A stretch of DNA of 64,000 bases from JBEKYD01 sp052148435 (GTDB lineage: Bacteria; Acidobacteriota; Terriglobia; Bryobacterales; Bryobacteraceae), in assembly GCA_052148435.1 (NCBI GenBank), contig JBKQIF010000151.1:12294-76293 (forward strand), in the 5' to 3' direction. The notes under the pieces are model-generated. The model made no database searches. It worked only from the letters and a program-made list of their open reading frames with translations, and was not told the origin of the DNA. Positions 34,584 through 43,705 of the stretch are shown here, one piece after another. The position numbers and the translations under genes are program-made. Numbering within the stretch: the stretch's first letter is position 1; each line of letters begins with the position of its first letter.

Positions 34584-34780
34584 CGCTTCATGACGTTCTA
34601 AGCTCGCTCCCACCTTAACCAGTGGCCCCGGCGCCGTGAGGCTTGGTCGCGCCGCGCTAGCGCCGTTTCATATGCTGGCGAAGTGAAGGTCGTGACCAGC
34701 AGCGACCCCGATGGAGTTTCGAGTATCCCCGCGTCGCGGTCGTCGATAGGAGAGTTCGGAAGCACCTCGGGCCGGGGACC

Positions 34781-35188
34781 ATGGCGGCGGAAACCTTCGA
34801 CAGCGAGAGGCTTCCGGACTTCCTGCGGCCGCAAGAGCATCAGGTGATCTTTAAGGATGCCCGCGGAGTCGTCTACCCGTGTTCGCGGGCAACCGAAATG
34901 CATGGCGTTCAAGAGATTGATCCAGACGCGGACGCGCCAGATCTGCGCGAGATGCTTCGCAGCACGTACCATTTCGGCACTTCAATCCCGCATGGATTCC
35001 ACCACGACGCCCAATTCGAGTACGGGCGGCGCTTCGACAAGACGCGGTTCATCGCTGGCAGGGAGCTCAGGGGGGCTCGGCCGACTGTTAAGTCCGGAAA
35101 TTCCGGCCGGGTCACGCGCGACTCGGAGAGAACGACTTCCGCGGCTATCGCTCTCCAATTAGGGCCCGAGCGAGGCGCGGCATCATGA
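34781..35188 (+). CDS. Hypothetical protein, possibly truncated
   Basis: A 135-residue frame. The first 85 residues look protein-like: DSERLPDFLRPQEHQVIFKD, SRATEMHGVQEIDPDADAPD and LREMLRSTYHFGTSIPHGFH. The remaining 50 (TVKSGNSGRVTRDSERTTSA) are low-complexity and unlike a folded domain, so the true gene may be cut by a frameshift or deletion near 35040. I do not recognise a family. Confidence 0.45.
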   Translation: MAAETFDSERLPDFLRPQEHQVIFKDARGVVYPCSRATEMHGVQEIDPDADAPDLREMLRSTYHFGTSIPHGFHHDAQFEYGRRFDKTRFIAGRELRGARPTVKSGNSGRVTRDSERTTSAAIALQLGPERGAAS

Positions 35189-35443
35189 TTGGCCATATGT
35201 CGCGTTGGAGGAAGTTCGGAAGCCGGACGCGTCGCGAAGCGGACTCGCCCTGGTAAACGCCGACCCTTGATCGAACCCGCTCACGCCCGTTCCCGCACCG
35301 CAGCCCCAACGAAACGCCGGCAAAAACCAATGGGACCCTCCTTGGTCACAGAACTTCCAAATTCCTATCTCCCTCATTCACCGCCACTTACCGTCCCATA
35401 ACCCCAGGCCCCAGCCCCTCGCCGTGCTACTTCTCAAAGTGGA

Positions 35444-36286
35444 ATGACTACTACGTCACAACGATCTGATCAACCAATCTCGGAAGCGCGTCTCGCTGCT
35501 AACCGGGCCAACGCCAAGAAGAGTACGGGTCCGAAGACCCCCGCGGGCAAGCTCCGTTCCGCCGCGAACGCCTCCCGGCATGGCTTCGCCGGTAACAATT
35601 TCGCTGTCGTCCGCCTCGAAAATCCCGACGATATCGACAAGTTAAAAGCCGATCTCGTCGCCACTTATCAACCTATCAACTCTCAGGAAATGTTGGCCAT
35701 AGAGCGCGCCGCCATGGCCCAGAGCTCCATCTTCCGTTCCTATCGTCTCGAGTCCGGCATCTTCACCGCCTGTCTCAACGAATCCCTCGACCGCCGCTCC
35801 GACAACGTCCTCATCACCATGACCCCGGACATGGTCGGCCCCACCGGGAAGTTCACCGGCATCGAGCGCTGCGACATCACCCGCGCCCAAAACCGCAACT
35901 ACGGCCTCGGCGCCGGCTTCCACCGTTTCGTCCAGAAGGCCAACACCTGGTCGCTCTTTCTCCGCTACCAGGCCCAGGCCGAACGCAACTACCGCCGCGC
36001 CATCGAAGACCTCGACCGCCTCAGGTCCATGCGTGACGAACTGGCAAATGAACAACTCATCTGCGAACAACCGCCCGTCACCCCCGAACCTCTCTGCACC
36101 CCCTTCGAGCTGAACCCCTTCGCCTTACCCCACCCCGACCGTCCGCCCGAACCCAAACAGCCGTTACCAAACGAACCCACCGCCTCCGATCAACCCGCTG
36201 AAACCAAACCCGTTACCTCTCCCGCGGCAACCGCCCACGATCCCAATCCCGCCCCCGATGGTCCGGAGCCGAGAGCGGAAAGCTGA
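35444..36286 (+). CDS. Conserved hypothetical protein of the ANRANAKKSTGPKTPAGK family
   Basis: A 280-residue protein. The N-terminal signature EARLAANRANAKKSTGPKTP and GKLRSAANASRHGF is a basic motif known from a large family spread through Acidobacteria and Planctomycetes, often in many copies per genome; its role is unknown. The middle is helical (ERAAMAQSSIFRSYRLE, ERNYRRAIEDLDRLRSMRDE), and the C-terminal 70 residues are Pro-rich. The basic start resembles a nucleic-acid-binding arm, but this is inference. Not a transposase by sequence, though its copy number in relatives raises the question of mobility. Confidence 0.75.
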   Translation: MTTTSQRSDQPISEARLAANRANAKKSTGPKTPAGKLRSAANASRHGFAGNNFAVVRLENPDDIDKLKADLVATYQPINSQEMLAIERAAMAQSSIFRSYRLESGIFTACLNESLDRRSDNVLITMTPDMVGPTGKFTGIERCDITRAQNRNYGLGAGFHRFVQKANTWSLFLRYQAQAERNYRRAIEDLDRLRSMRDELANEQLICEQPPVTPEPLCTPFELNPFALPHPDRPPEPKQPLPNEPTASDQPAETKPVTSPAATAHDPNPAPDGPEPRAES

Positions 36287-36392
36287 GAGCTGACAGCTCA
36301 CAACGACCCAAATATCGAGGAACCACCCCCCAAACCGAACCGGCCTCAAACTTCCGCCCCGCTACGTGTTCTCGGGAGCCGGCGCTCGGGTT

Positions 36393-37400
36393 TCAGCCCA
36401 TCCAGCTCGGGTTGAGCGCCGTGCCGTCGGCTCGCGGAGTTGTCTTGAAGTACTCGTACTTGCCGCTAAGCGCGGCATCGCGCGTCTTCGACAGCAGCGC
36501 CGAAAGCTGGCCCTGGCTGAGCGGCTGGAACGTGCGGACAGCTTCGAAGGCCTGATCGAGCGTCTTCTGGTCGGGGATTCCGGTAATCACCACCGAGGTC
36601 GGCAGATTCAGCGCGTAATGCAGGCATTCGATCGGCGTGGCGAGTTTCGCCGCCGGAACACCGCCGCCGGCCATGGTTTTCATCGCCAGCACGGCCACGC
36701 CCCGCTCCACCAGTTTCGGAACCGCCTGCCGGGCGAAGCTCCGGAAGTTCGCATCCAGCGGCCCCAGCGGCATTTGAGCGGCGTCGAACTGGAAGTTGTG
36801 CGCCTGCGCCACTTCGAGCATGCGCAGGTGGACCAGGGGATCTTTGTGTCCGGTGAAGCCGATGTAGCGGATCTTGCCGGCTTTCTTGGCATCCAGTAGC
36901 GCCTCGACCGGACCGTCGTTGAAGAAGCGGTCCGGGTCTTCGAGGCGGATGTTTTCGTGGAACTGCATGAGGTCGACGTGATCGGTCTCGAGGCGCGTCA
37001 GCGAGTCCTCGATCTGCCGCGCCGTGGAAGCGCGGGTGCGGCCGTCGAACTTTGTCATCAGAAAGACCTTCTGCCGGTAGCCGTCGCGTAACGCCTTGCC
37101 CATCCAGGTTTCGCACTTACCGTCCATGTAGTCCCAGGAGTTGTCCATGAACGTCATACCGCGGTCGATGGCGCTTCGGACCAGACGGATGGCATCCTGC
37201 TCGCTCGGAGCCTCGCCGATGTGATAGCCCCCGAGACCCATGGCTGAGACGCGTTCTCCGGTTTTACCAAGCTTGCGATAGATCATGTCGCCCTGGCGCT
37301 CGTCCGCGGCGAAGAGGCCGCGCGCCAGTGAGGCGGCAATCGTAATTGCGCCGGCAGTGTCCAGAAACTCGCGCCGGCCGACGATGTTGGAATTGCGCAT
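36393..37400 (-). CDS. Tat-exported aldo/keto reductase
   Basis: A 335-residue NADPH-dependent reductase fold. The start at 37400 gives a twin-arginine signal: NIVGRREFLDTAGAITIAAS. The AKR core starts at MIYRKLGKTGERVSAMGLGG; catalytic residues are Asp and Tyr in FMDNSWDYMDGKCE, Lys in LMTKFDGRT and His in LMQFHEN. The NADP loop near GIPDQKTLDQAFEA is normal. Export is unusual for an enzyme that needs NADPH, unless a bound cofactor is co-exported, as Tat transport would allow. It is divergent from the RpiB-like gene. Confidence 0.85.
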   Translation of the reverse strand: MRNSNIVGRREFLDTAGAITIAASLARGLFAADERQGDMIYRKLGKTGERVSAMGLGGYHIGEAPSEQDAIRLVRSAIDRGMTFMDNSWDYMDGKCETWMGKALRDGYRQKVFLMTKFDGRTRASTARQIEDSLTRLETDHVDLMQFHENIRLEDPDRFFNDGPVEALLDAKKAGKIRYIGFTGHKDPLVHLRMLEVAQAHNFQFDAAQMPLGPLDANFRSFARQAVPKLVERGVAVLAMKTMAGGGVPAAKLATPIECLHYALNLPTSVVITGIPDQKTLDQAFEAVRTFQPLSQGQLSALLSKTRDAALSGKYEYFKTTPRADGTALNPSWMG

Positions 37401-37600
37401 GCTGCAATACCCCCCGGTCAAGGATACCGCATGGCTGCGCCGGCGCAAATCCTATAAGAGCGTGGGTGTTCTCCGCTATCCGGTGGCGTACGGCGCCGTG
37501 CCCGATGCGGCGAACCGGCCGGGACAATCGCGGGTTTGTTCCGGCCGGTTGCCTTCTGCGAGAATGAGGGACACAACCGAGTCGCTTGAGGAACTTGAAA

Positions 37601-38149
37601 ATGCAAGATCGGAACATGGCAAGACGAGGTTTCATCGGCGGCATGGCCGCCGCACAACTGGCGGTTTCGCAGGCCCGGGCAGCAGTCGCGGGTCCGGTCA
37701 AGTGGAACCTGGTGGTGGGGTGCGACCACGCTGGCTTCCCACTTAAGGGGCCACTCATCAAAACGGTCCAATCCTGGGGGCATACCGTCAAAGACATCGG
37801 GACCTACAGCACCGATCCGGTCGATTTTCCGGATATAGCCCAAAAACTCTGTAACGAGATCCTGTCCGGACGGTTCGAGCGCGGCATTATGGTCTGCGGC
37901 ACCGGCGTAGGCGCCGCGATTGCCGTCAATAAGGTCCGCGGCATGCGCGCGGCGCTGTGCCACGACACGTACTGCGCGCATCAATGCGTCGAACACGATG
38001 ACGTGAACGTGCTATGCCTGGGCGCATGGGTGATCGGGCCGAAACTCGCCGAAGAGGTTCTCAAAGCCTATTTGAATGCCAGGTTCGCGAGCGAAGATGC
38101 GGATCTCAGGCGCCGCGTGCAGAAACTGCGGGAGATGGAAAAGAAGTAG
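37601..38149 (+). CDS. RpiB/LacAB family isomerase with Tat-like signal
   Basis: A 182-residue protein. The C-terminal 145 residues are a ribose-5-phosphate isomerase B/galactose-6-phosphate isomerase: VVGCDHAGFPLKGPLI, the active-site Cys in IMVCGTGVGAAIAVNK, RAALCHDTYCAHQCVEHDDV (catalytic His) and NVLCLGAWVIGP. These act on free or phosphorylated sugars by an enediol mechanism. The first ~32 residues (MARRGFIGGMAAAQLAVSQA) look like a twin-arginine signal, not expected for a pentose-phosphate enzyme; it may act on an unphosphorylated sugar in the periplasm. The start at 37601 has GAGGAAC upstream. Confidence 0.8.
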   Translation: MQDRNMARRGFIGGMAAAQLAVSQARAAVAGPVKWNLVVGCDHAGFPLKGPLIKTVQSWGHTVKDIGTYSTDPVDFPDIAQKLCNEILSGRFERGIMVCGTGVGAAIAVNKVRGMRAALCHDTYCAHQCVEHDDVNVLCLGAWVIGPKLAEEVLKAYLNARFASEDADLRRRVQKLREMEKK

Positions 38150-38195
38150 GGACCGTCCCCCGGCGCAAGCGTAAGTCTATATTCCCGGTAGCGCC

Positions 38196-39815
38196 CTACG
38201 GTACCCATTGCGGCTCGACGTACGCCAGGAACATGGTAATCAAGGCGACCAGCAAGGTCAGCAGAAGGCTGTGGCTGAGTGCGAACCGGAATAACTTTCC
38301 CTCGTCGGACGACGGCAGGCCGGCGCCGGTGGCCGCCACGGCGATGCTCTGCAGGCTGATCATCTTTGCCATCATGCCCCCATTGGAGTTGGCGGCGGCC
38401 ATCAGTATCGGGTTTAGGCCGAGGCGCGTGGCCGTGACCACCTGGAGATTGCCAAAAAGAGCGTTGGCGGACGTATTCGAGCCCGTCAAGAACCCGCCCA
38501 GCCCTCCGAGCACGGCGCTAAAGAAGGGGAAAAGCGCGCCGGTCGTGGCGAACACGAGGCCGAGCGTAGCCGTGGCCCCGGAATAGTTCATGACAAACGC
38601 CAGCGCGAGAACCGCGGCGATGGTGACTTCAGCCAAAAAAACCTGCTTGGCCGTTGCCAAGAGAAGCCTGACGAATCTGGCTGGCGACAAGCCCAGCAAA
38701 GCCGCCGAAAGCACTGCCGAGAGTACGCCTGCCGTGCCCGCGGCGCCCAGCCAGTCGAATCGGTAGATCGCCGGGTAAGAAGTCGGGGCTGGGACGACAG
38801 GGGGCATTTCCGTCACCATCAGGTGCAGCCCGGGCCAGGGGAACGCTATCGAAACCTTGTTCAACTGCGTCTTGAACGCGCCCCACAGGATGACCATGAT
38901 CACCAGAATCAAGTAAGGACTCCAGGCCCAGAACACCGCGCCTGGCCGATGGCGCTTGGTGGCTGTCCGGATCGAGTGGTCGCCTTCCATCACGAAATGG
39001 TCCTTGGGCTTCCAAACAAGCAGCAGGATGACGAGCCCCACAAGGGTTACCAGCGCACTTCCCATACTCGCGAGATAAGGACCGGCATAGTAGGCGATCA
39101 GGAACTGCACGCCGCCCCAGAGTACGCCGCAGACGAGTGCCGCCGGCAGCACGCCCGCCAGGGCCTTCCGGCCACCCATTACCAGAATGATGTACGCAGG
39201 CAGCAACAGGGAGGCCGGCAGGCATATCAGTCCCACGGCGCCGCTGAGGCTGTTGATCGGCAGGTTGGTCACGGCGCTCAAAGTGATCACGGGAATCCCG
39301 ATGGAACCGAAGGTCACCGGCACCGTGTTCGCCAGCAAACACAGGCTCGCCGCGTAGAATGGCGAAAATCCGAGTCCGATCAGCATAGTGGCCGCTACCG
39401 CCACGGGCGTCCCAAACCCCGCGGCGCTTTCCAGAAAGGCGCCGAAACAGAAGGCGATCAGCAAGGCCTGCAAGCGGCGGTCCTGGGTGAGGGAGCCAAG
39501 CGAATCCTTGATGATTTCGAACTTCCCGGATTCCACCGCGACGCGGTACAGCAGGATGGCGCTGAAAATAATCCAGCCGATTGGGAACAGGCCGAAGGCC
39601 GCCCCATAGCCAACTGAACCCGCCACCAGTCCCACTGGCATGCGGTAGACGAACAGTGCCACCACAACGGCGGCGCCGAGCCCGGCGACGGATGCCTTCC
39701 AGGCTGGGAGTCGTTTGATCCCGAGCAGGTAAAGCATCGCAAAGGCAGGAAGAGCGGCCATGATCGCGGACAGTGCAAGATTGCCCGCAAGAGGGGTGTA
39801 GTTCTGGGTCCACAT
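38196..39815 (-). CDS. L-lactate permease (LctP family), copy 1
   Basis: A 539-residue transporter with about 13 membrane helices for lactate or glycolate uptake, inner membrane. Family signature regions: ALLIAFCFGAFLESAAGFGT, PVAVAATMLIGLGFSPFYAA, LVFATTGALFPFFSAVLGGL and GSNTSANALFGNLQVVTA. It begins MWTQNYTPLAGNLALSAI. It is divergent from a second lactate permease (39919), 103 bp apart, and 45 bp from the end of the RpiB-like gene. Confidence 0.9.
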   Translation of the reverse strand: MWTQNYTPLAGNLALSAIMAALPAFAMLYLLGIKRLPAWKASVAGLGAAVVVALFVYRMPVGLVAGSVGYGAAFGLFPIGWIIFSAILLYRVAVESGKFEIIKDSLGSLTQDRRLQALLIAFCFGAFLESAAGFGTPVAVAATMLIGLGFSPFYAASLCLLANTVPVTFGSIGIPVITLSAVTNLPINSLSGAVGLICLPASLLLPAYIILVMGGRKALAGVLPAALVCGVLWGGVQFLIAYYAGPYLASMGSALVTLVGLVILLLVWKPKDHFVMEGDHSIRTATKRHRPGAVFWAWSPYLILVIMVILWGAFKTQLNKVSIAFPWPGLHLMVTEMPPVVPAPTSYPAIYRFDWLGAAGTAGVLSAVLSAALLGLSPARFVRLLLATAKQVFLAEVTIAAVLALAFVMNYSGATATLGLVFATTGALFPFFSAVLGGLGGFLTGSNTSANALFGNLQVVTATRLGLNPILMAAANSNGGMMAKMISLQSIAVAATGAGLPSSDEGKLFRFALSHSLLLTLLVALITMFLAYVEPQWVP

Positions 39816-39918
39816 ATCCGGTTAACCTCTGATAGGGTAAGCGGCAATGCTGTGTCAAGTCAAAGCGGCTCGAAATGAGCTAGCGAAGGGCGTCGATTCA
39901 ATTGCATACTAGCTAGAT

Positions 39919-41571
39919 ATGTGGCAACAAAACTATACGCCGGTCGCGAACAGCCTGCCGCTCTCGGCGCTGGTGGCGGCCATTCCCATTTTTGTGTTGC
40001 TGGTTCTGCTGGGCGTGGCCCGCAAGCCCGCCTGGATGGCCGCGCTGGTGGGGCTGGGCACGGCCGCGCTGGTGGCCGCGGGAGTCTACGGCATGCCTTT
40101 GGGAAAGCTCTTCGCCGCCGTCACCTACGGCGCGGCGTTCGGCCTGTTGCCGATCGGCTGGGTGGTCTTCGCCGCCATCCTGCTTTACCGCGTGACGCTC
40201 GAGAGCGGCAAGTTCGATTTGCTCAAGGATTCCATCGGCCACATCACCGAAGACGCGCGTCTGCAAGCGCTGCTGATCGCCTTCGCGTTTGGCGCGTTCA
40301 TCGAAGGCGCCACGGGATTCGGTACGCCGGTGGCGGTGGCCGCCGCCATGCTGGTGGGTCTGGGATTCGTGCCGTTCTACGCCGCCGCCATTTGCCTTCT
40401 GGCCAATACCGCGGGGGTGGCCTTTGGCGCCATCGGAATTCCGATCGCCACCCTGGCGGTCACCACCGGCCTGCCCCTCGATCGGCTCAGCGCCGCGGTG
40501 GCCCGCATCTGCACGCCCGCCTCTTTGGCTGTCCCGGCCTACCTGATCCTGGTGATGTACGGCCGCAAGGCCCTGCGCGGCGTGCTTCCCGCCGTGGCGG
40601 TTTGCGGTATTGCTTACACCGTCGCGCAGTTGCTGGTTTCGAATTCCGTCGTGGCGCCGCTCACCGGGGTTCTGGCCGGTATAACCGCGCTGGTCTCGCT
40701 GGTGGTGCTGCTTCGCGTGTGGAAGCCGCGCGATAGCGGGTCGGACTGGAGCACGCTCAAGGCCGCCGGCCCAGGCCAGGCTGGGGGGGCCCCAGCGCCG
40801 CGCGCCTCGCATACAGCCGGCGAGATGGCGCACGCCTGGGCGCCATACGCGCTGCTGGTGGTCTGCGTGCTCCTGTGGGGCTACAAACCTCTCCAAGCCC
40901 AATTCAACCGCGTGAGCATCGTGGTTAACTGGCCCGGTCTGCACAACACCATCGAGCGCATGCCGCCGGTAGTTGCCAAGCCTTCGCTCTACGCCGCTTC
41001 CTACAACTTCAACTGGCTGGCGAACTCGGGCACGGGGTGCCTGTTGGCGGCCATCCTGGGCGCCATAGTGGCCGGCTTGAAGCCCCGCCAATTCGCGCGC
41101 ACGGTGAGCCACACGGCGAAGCAACTGGCGCTGGCGGAACTCACGCTGGCGGCGGTGCTGGGGCTCGCATTTGTGATGAACTACTCGGGCGCCACCGCCA
41201 CGCTCGGCCTCGCCTTTGCCACCACCGGCGTCCTGTTCCCGTTCTTCAGCGCGCTGCTCGGCTGGGTGGGCGTCTTCCTCACCGGCAGCGACACTTCCGC
41301 CAACGCCCTGTTCGGCACCCTGCAAGTCGTGACCGCCAGCAAGCTGGGGATGAACCCGGTGTTGATGGCCGCCGCCAATTCAGCCGGTGGGGTGATGGGC
41401 AAAATGATCAGCCTGACCAGCATCGCGGTGGCCGCCGCCGCCACCTCCATGAAGCGCGAGGAGGAATACCTGTTGTTCCGTTTCACCCTGAAGCACAGCG
41501 TGCTGCTGGCCTCCATCATCGGCCTGACCGTGATGTTCATCGCCTATGTGGCGCCGGGCTGGGCGCCGTAG
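39919..41571 (+). CDS. L-lactate permease (LctP family), copy 2
   Basis: A 550-residue paralog of the preceding permease, with the same landmarks: MWQQNYTPVANSLPLSAL, ALLIAFAFGAFIEGATGFGT, LAFATTGVLFPFFSALLGWV and GSDTSANALFGTLQVVTA. A Pro/Gly/Ala-rich loop around residues 285-300 (GQAGGAPAPRASHTAGEMAH) is absent in copy 1. Divergent promoters share a 103-bp gap. The two may differ in affinity, substrate or regulation. No lactate dehydrogenase gene is nearby, but an exported 2-hydroxyacid dehydrogenase follows at 41695. Confidence 0.9.
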   Translation: MWQQNYTPVANSLPLSALVAAIPIFVLLVLLGVARKPAWMAALVGLGTAALVAAGVYGMPLGKLFAAVTYGAAFGLLPIGWVVFAAILLYRVTLESGKFDLLKDSIGHITEDARLQALLIAFAFGAFIEGATGFGTPVAVAAAMLVGLGFVPFYAAAICLLANTAGVAFGAIGIPIATLAVTTGLPLDRLSAAVARICTPASLAVPAYLILVMYGRKALRGVLPAVAVCGIAYTVAQLLVSNSVVAPLTGVLAGITALVSLVVLLRVWKPRDSGSDWSTLKAAGPGQAGGAPAPRASHTAGEMAHAWAPYALLVVCVLLWGYKPLQAQFNRVSIVVNWPGLHNTIERMPPVVAKPSLYAASYNFNWLANSGTGCLLAAILGAIVAGLKPRQFARTVSHTAKQLALAELTLAAVLGLAFVMNYSGATATLGLAFATTGVLFPFFSALLGWVGVFLTGSDTSANALFGTLQVVTASKLGMNPVLMAAANSAGGVMGKMISLTSIAVAAAATSMKREEEYLLFRFTLKHSVLLASIIGLTVMFIAYVAPGWAP

Positions 41572-41694
41572 CGGCTCCTTCGTACTGCTGTGGGGATGGC
41601 ACCCTTTAATACAAAAACCAATACAAAAACGCGTCCGGGCTGCGCCGATCGGGAGTAGAATACTTCAGCAGGACCCCGATTGGAGGAAGAACTC

Positions 41695-42705
41695 ATGAGA
41701 CGACTCCTGCTTTCGTTACTGCTTATAAGCTGCGCCCTGCCGGCGCAGACCAAGAAGGTTATTGCCAACCTCCCGCCGGACATGGTGAAGGAACTGGCGA
41801 CGACTGCTCCAAACGTGAAGATCGTGGCGGCCCGCGGCGCCGATCTCGCCAAGGAAATCGTGGATGCCGACGCCATGGTCGGCGTCCAGTTGACACCCGA
41901 GTTATTCAAACTGGCCAAGCAGTTGAAGTGGCTTCACATCTCGAGCGCGGGCGTTGAACCCCACGGCGGCCAGGTCGGTCTTTTCCCCGCATTAATCGAT
42001 AGCGACGTAGTGGTGACCAACGCCAAGAACGTCTACGGCCCGCAGATCGCCGATCACGCGTTTGCGTTCCTGCTGGCATTGACGCGCAGGTTGAACGTGA
42101 CGATTCCCCGGCAGCATCTCGAAGAATGGCCTCCGGGACGGAGCGGAATGTTCGAGTTGAATGGCAAGACAGCCGTCATCATCGGTGTCGGTGGAATCGG
42201 CAGCCAGATCGCACAGCGGGCGAACGGCTTCGGCATGAAGGTCATCGGCGTCGATATCCGCGATATTCCAACGGGCAACACGGTGCAGCGCGTCGTGCCC
42301 CCGGACATGCTCGATTCGGTGCTGCCCGAGGCTAATGTCGTCTTCATCTCGGTTCCGCACACCAAGAAGAGCGAGGGAATGATGGGCCCCCACGAATTCG
42401 ACCTGATGAAACAAGGCTCGTATTTCATCGCCATGTCGCGCGGGGCGATCTATAGCCACGCAGGGCTGGTCAAGGCGCTCGACAGCGGGCGGTTGGCCGG
42501 AGCGGGCCTGGATGTGACCGACCCTGAGCCGCTGCCCAAGGGCGACCCCCTCTGGAAGTTTCCGAACGTCGTGATCACGCCCCACAGTTCCGGGGGATCC
42601 GACAACTTACAGGCGCGCCTGGACCACATCGTGGGAGAGAACATCAGGCGGTTCGGCGCCGGACTTCCATTGCTCAACGTGGTGGATAAAAAAGAGGGTT
42701 TTTAG
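41695..42705 (+). CDS. Exported D-2-hydroxyacid dehydrogenase-like protein
   Basis: A 336-residue NAD(P)-dependent 2-hydroxyacid dehydrogenase fold. GGAGGAAGAACTC before the ATG at 41695 supports the start. Residues 1-18 are a Sec signal peptide (RLLLSLLLISCALPAQ). The nucleotide-binding motif is AVIIGVGGIGSQIAQRANGF, followed by VIGVDIRD. Catalytic positions: Arg in AMSRGAIYSHAGLV, Glu in DVTDPEPLPKGDPLW and His in VVITPHSSGGSD. Such enzymes are cytosolic in other bacteria; the signal peptide implies a periplasmic version or a role without free NAD. It follows the lactate permease by 123 bp. Confidence 0.85.
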   Translation: MRRLLLSLLLISCALPAQTKKVIANLPPDMVKELATTAPNVKIVAARGADLAKEIVDADAMVGVQLTPELFKLAKQLKWLHISSAGVEPHGGQVGLFPALIDSDVVVTNAKNVYGPQIADHAFAFLLALTRRLNVTIPRQHLEEWPPGRSGMFELNGKTAVIIGVGGIGSQIAQRANGFGMKVIGVDIRDIPTGNTVQRVVPPDMLDSVLPEANVVFISVPHTKKSEGMMGPHEFDLMKQGSYFIAMSRGAIYSHAGLVKALDSGRLAGAGLDVTDPEPLPKGDPLWKFPNVVITPHSSGGSDNLQARLDHIVGENIRRFGAGLPLLNVVDKKEGF

Positions 42706-42748
42706 GTCCTCTTCACTTCTTCCGCCGGCTGCCACAGGGCGCAGAAAG

Positions 42749-42793
42749 CGCCGAGTAGAGACTCGACGCGGCACGCACGAGTGCGTGCGCCAC
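42749..42793 (+). repeat. Double-hairpin 3'-end repeat (family 1), near-perfect copy
   Basis: CGCCGAGT/ACTCGACG with an AGAG loop (one mismatch), then GCACGCA/TGCGTGC (42771-42777 and 42782-42788) around CGAG, then GCCAC. The last base is next to the stop codon of the minus-strand gene ending at 42794. It separates two convergent genes. Confidence 0.85.
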
Positions 42794-43705
42794 TTAAACA
42801 AAATCGATGCGGAAGATAGCTCCGCTCGACGGGCTATCGCGGTCCTTCCAGCCAGGGTGCACGCCGGCGTCGCAACTGATAAGGGCTCCGTCGTGAAATT
42901 CCAGTCCGTGCGGGTCCGCGGAGCCGGGGAGAAACTCCGCGGTTTCGAGCACGCGGCCGGTTCCCGCGTCGTACTTGACCAAGGCGGGCCGGCCTTCGGC
43001 AAAGCTTTGGCTGTCGTTTCCGGTCACCTGCCAGATGGCGCCGTCCCGATCGAACGTCATGTCGTGCCACCGCGGCATTTCCGGTGGGTGGTGGATCGGG
43101 ATCAGGAACTCCGGCTCCCAGGTCTTGGGATCTACGCGCAGAAGCCCGGCGATCCGGTTCGCCACGATCCACAGCTTGCCTTCGTGCCACTGGGCCCCGT
43201 GACAGCCGCCCCCATCGTTTACGGGCCCGAGCGGAATCTGACGATGGCCGACGGTTTTGGAGTCCATATCCGTCTGGAAAAAGCCCTGTGGTTCCGTATT
43301 CGCACCCATCCAGACGCACCCATCGCCGTAGGCCATTCCGCTGGTGTTCCGGGACTGGGTCGTCACCGTCTTCAGCAGCTTGCCATTCCAGTCGACAAGC
43401 CAGGCGGCTTCGTTCCGGTCTTTCGGCACCGGCTCGTTCCACAGGGCGGCCTGCTGGGCCGAAATCTTTTGCTGAGCGATCCACAAGCCTTCGGGTGCTA
43501 CGGCAAGCCCGTTGGGGTACATGCCTGGCGACCGGAACAGCACGGTTGTCTTCACCTTACGATGAGGAACACCCACCGCGCCGCGTCGCCGTTCACCGGC
43601 GGCGGCCGCAGCGCCCGACTGGGACTCCCGGGCGAAAGCCGAGCGCGCGCCCAGCCACCCAACACCCAAACCGGCGCCGATAAACTCTCTTCTTTTGGTA
43701 TCCAC
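42794..43705 (-). CDS. Tat-exported beta-propeller protein (SMP-30/virginiamycin-B-lyase-like)
   Basis: A 303-residue protein with a Tat signal (TKRREFIGAGLGVGWLGARS). The body has repeating beta-strand units: YPNGLAVAPEGLWIAQQ, SGMAYGDGCVWMGANTEPQG, GGCHGAQWHEGKLWIVANRI and HDMTFDRDGAIWQVTGND. This fits a six-bladed propeller of the SMP-30/NHL/lyase type, which commonly bind a divalent metal and open lactones or degrade polysaccharide fragments. Catalytic residues cannot be placed. It may be a lactonase or binding protein. The stop codon touches a family 1 repeat. Confidence 0.75.
   Translation of the reverse strand: MDTKRREFIGAGLGVGWLGARSAFARESQSGAAAAAGERRRGAVGVPHRKVKTTVLFRSPGMYPNGLAVAPEGLWIAQQKISAQQAALWNEPVPKDRNEAAWLVDWNGKLLKTVTTQSRNTSGMAYGDGCVWMGANTEPQGFFQTDMDSKTVGHRQIPLGPVNDGGGCHGAQWHEGKLWIVANRIAGLLRVDPKTWEPEFLIPIHHPPEMPRWHDMTFDRDGAIWQVTGNDSQSFAEGRPALVKYDAGTGRVLETAEFLPGSADPHGLEFHDGALISCDAGVHPGWKDRDSPSSGAIFRIDFV

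Noticed and set aside
35444..36286. Transposase or mobile-element protein
   Set aside because: No catalytic DDE or tyrosine motif and no flanking inverted repeats; it fits a known non-transposase family of unknown function.
37586..37600. Upstream TTG as the start of the RpiB-like gene
   Set aside because: The ATG at 37601 is better placed after GAGGAAC, and the five extra residues add nothing family-like.
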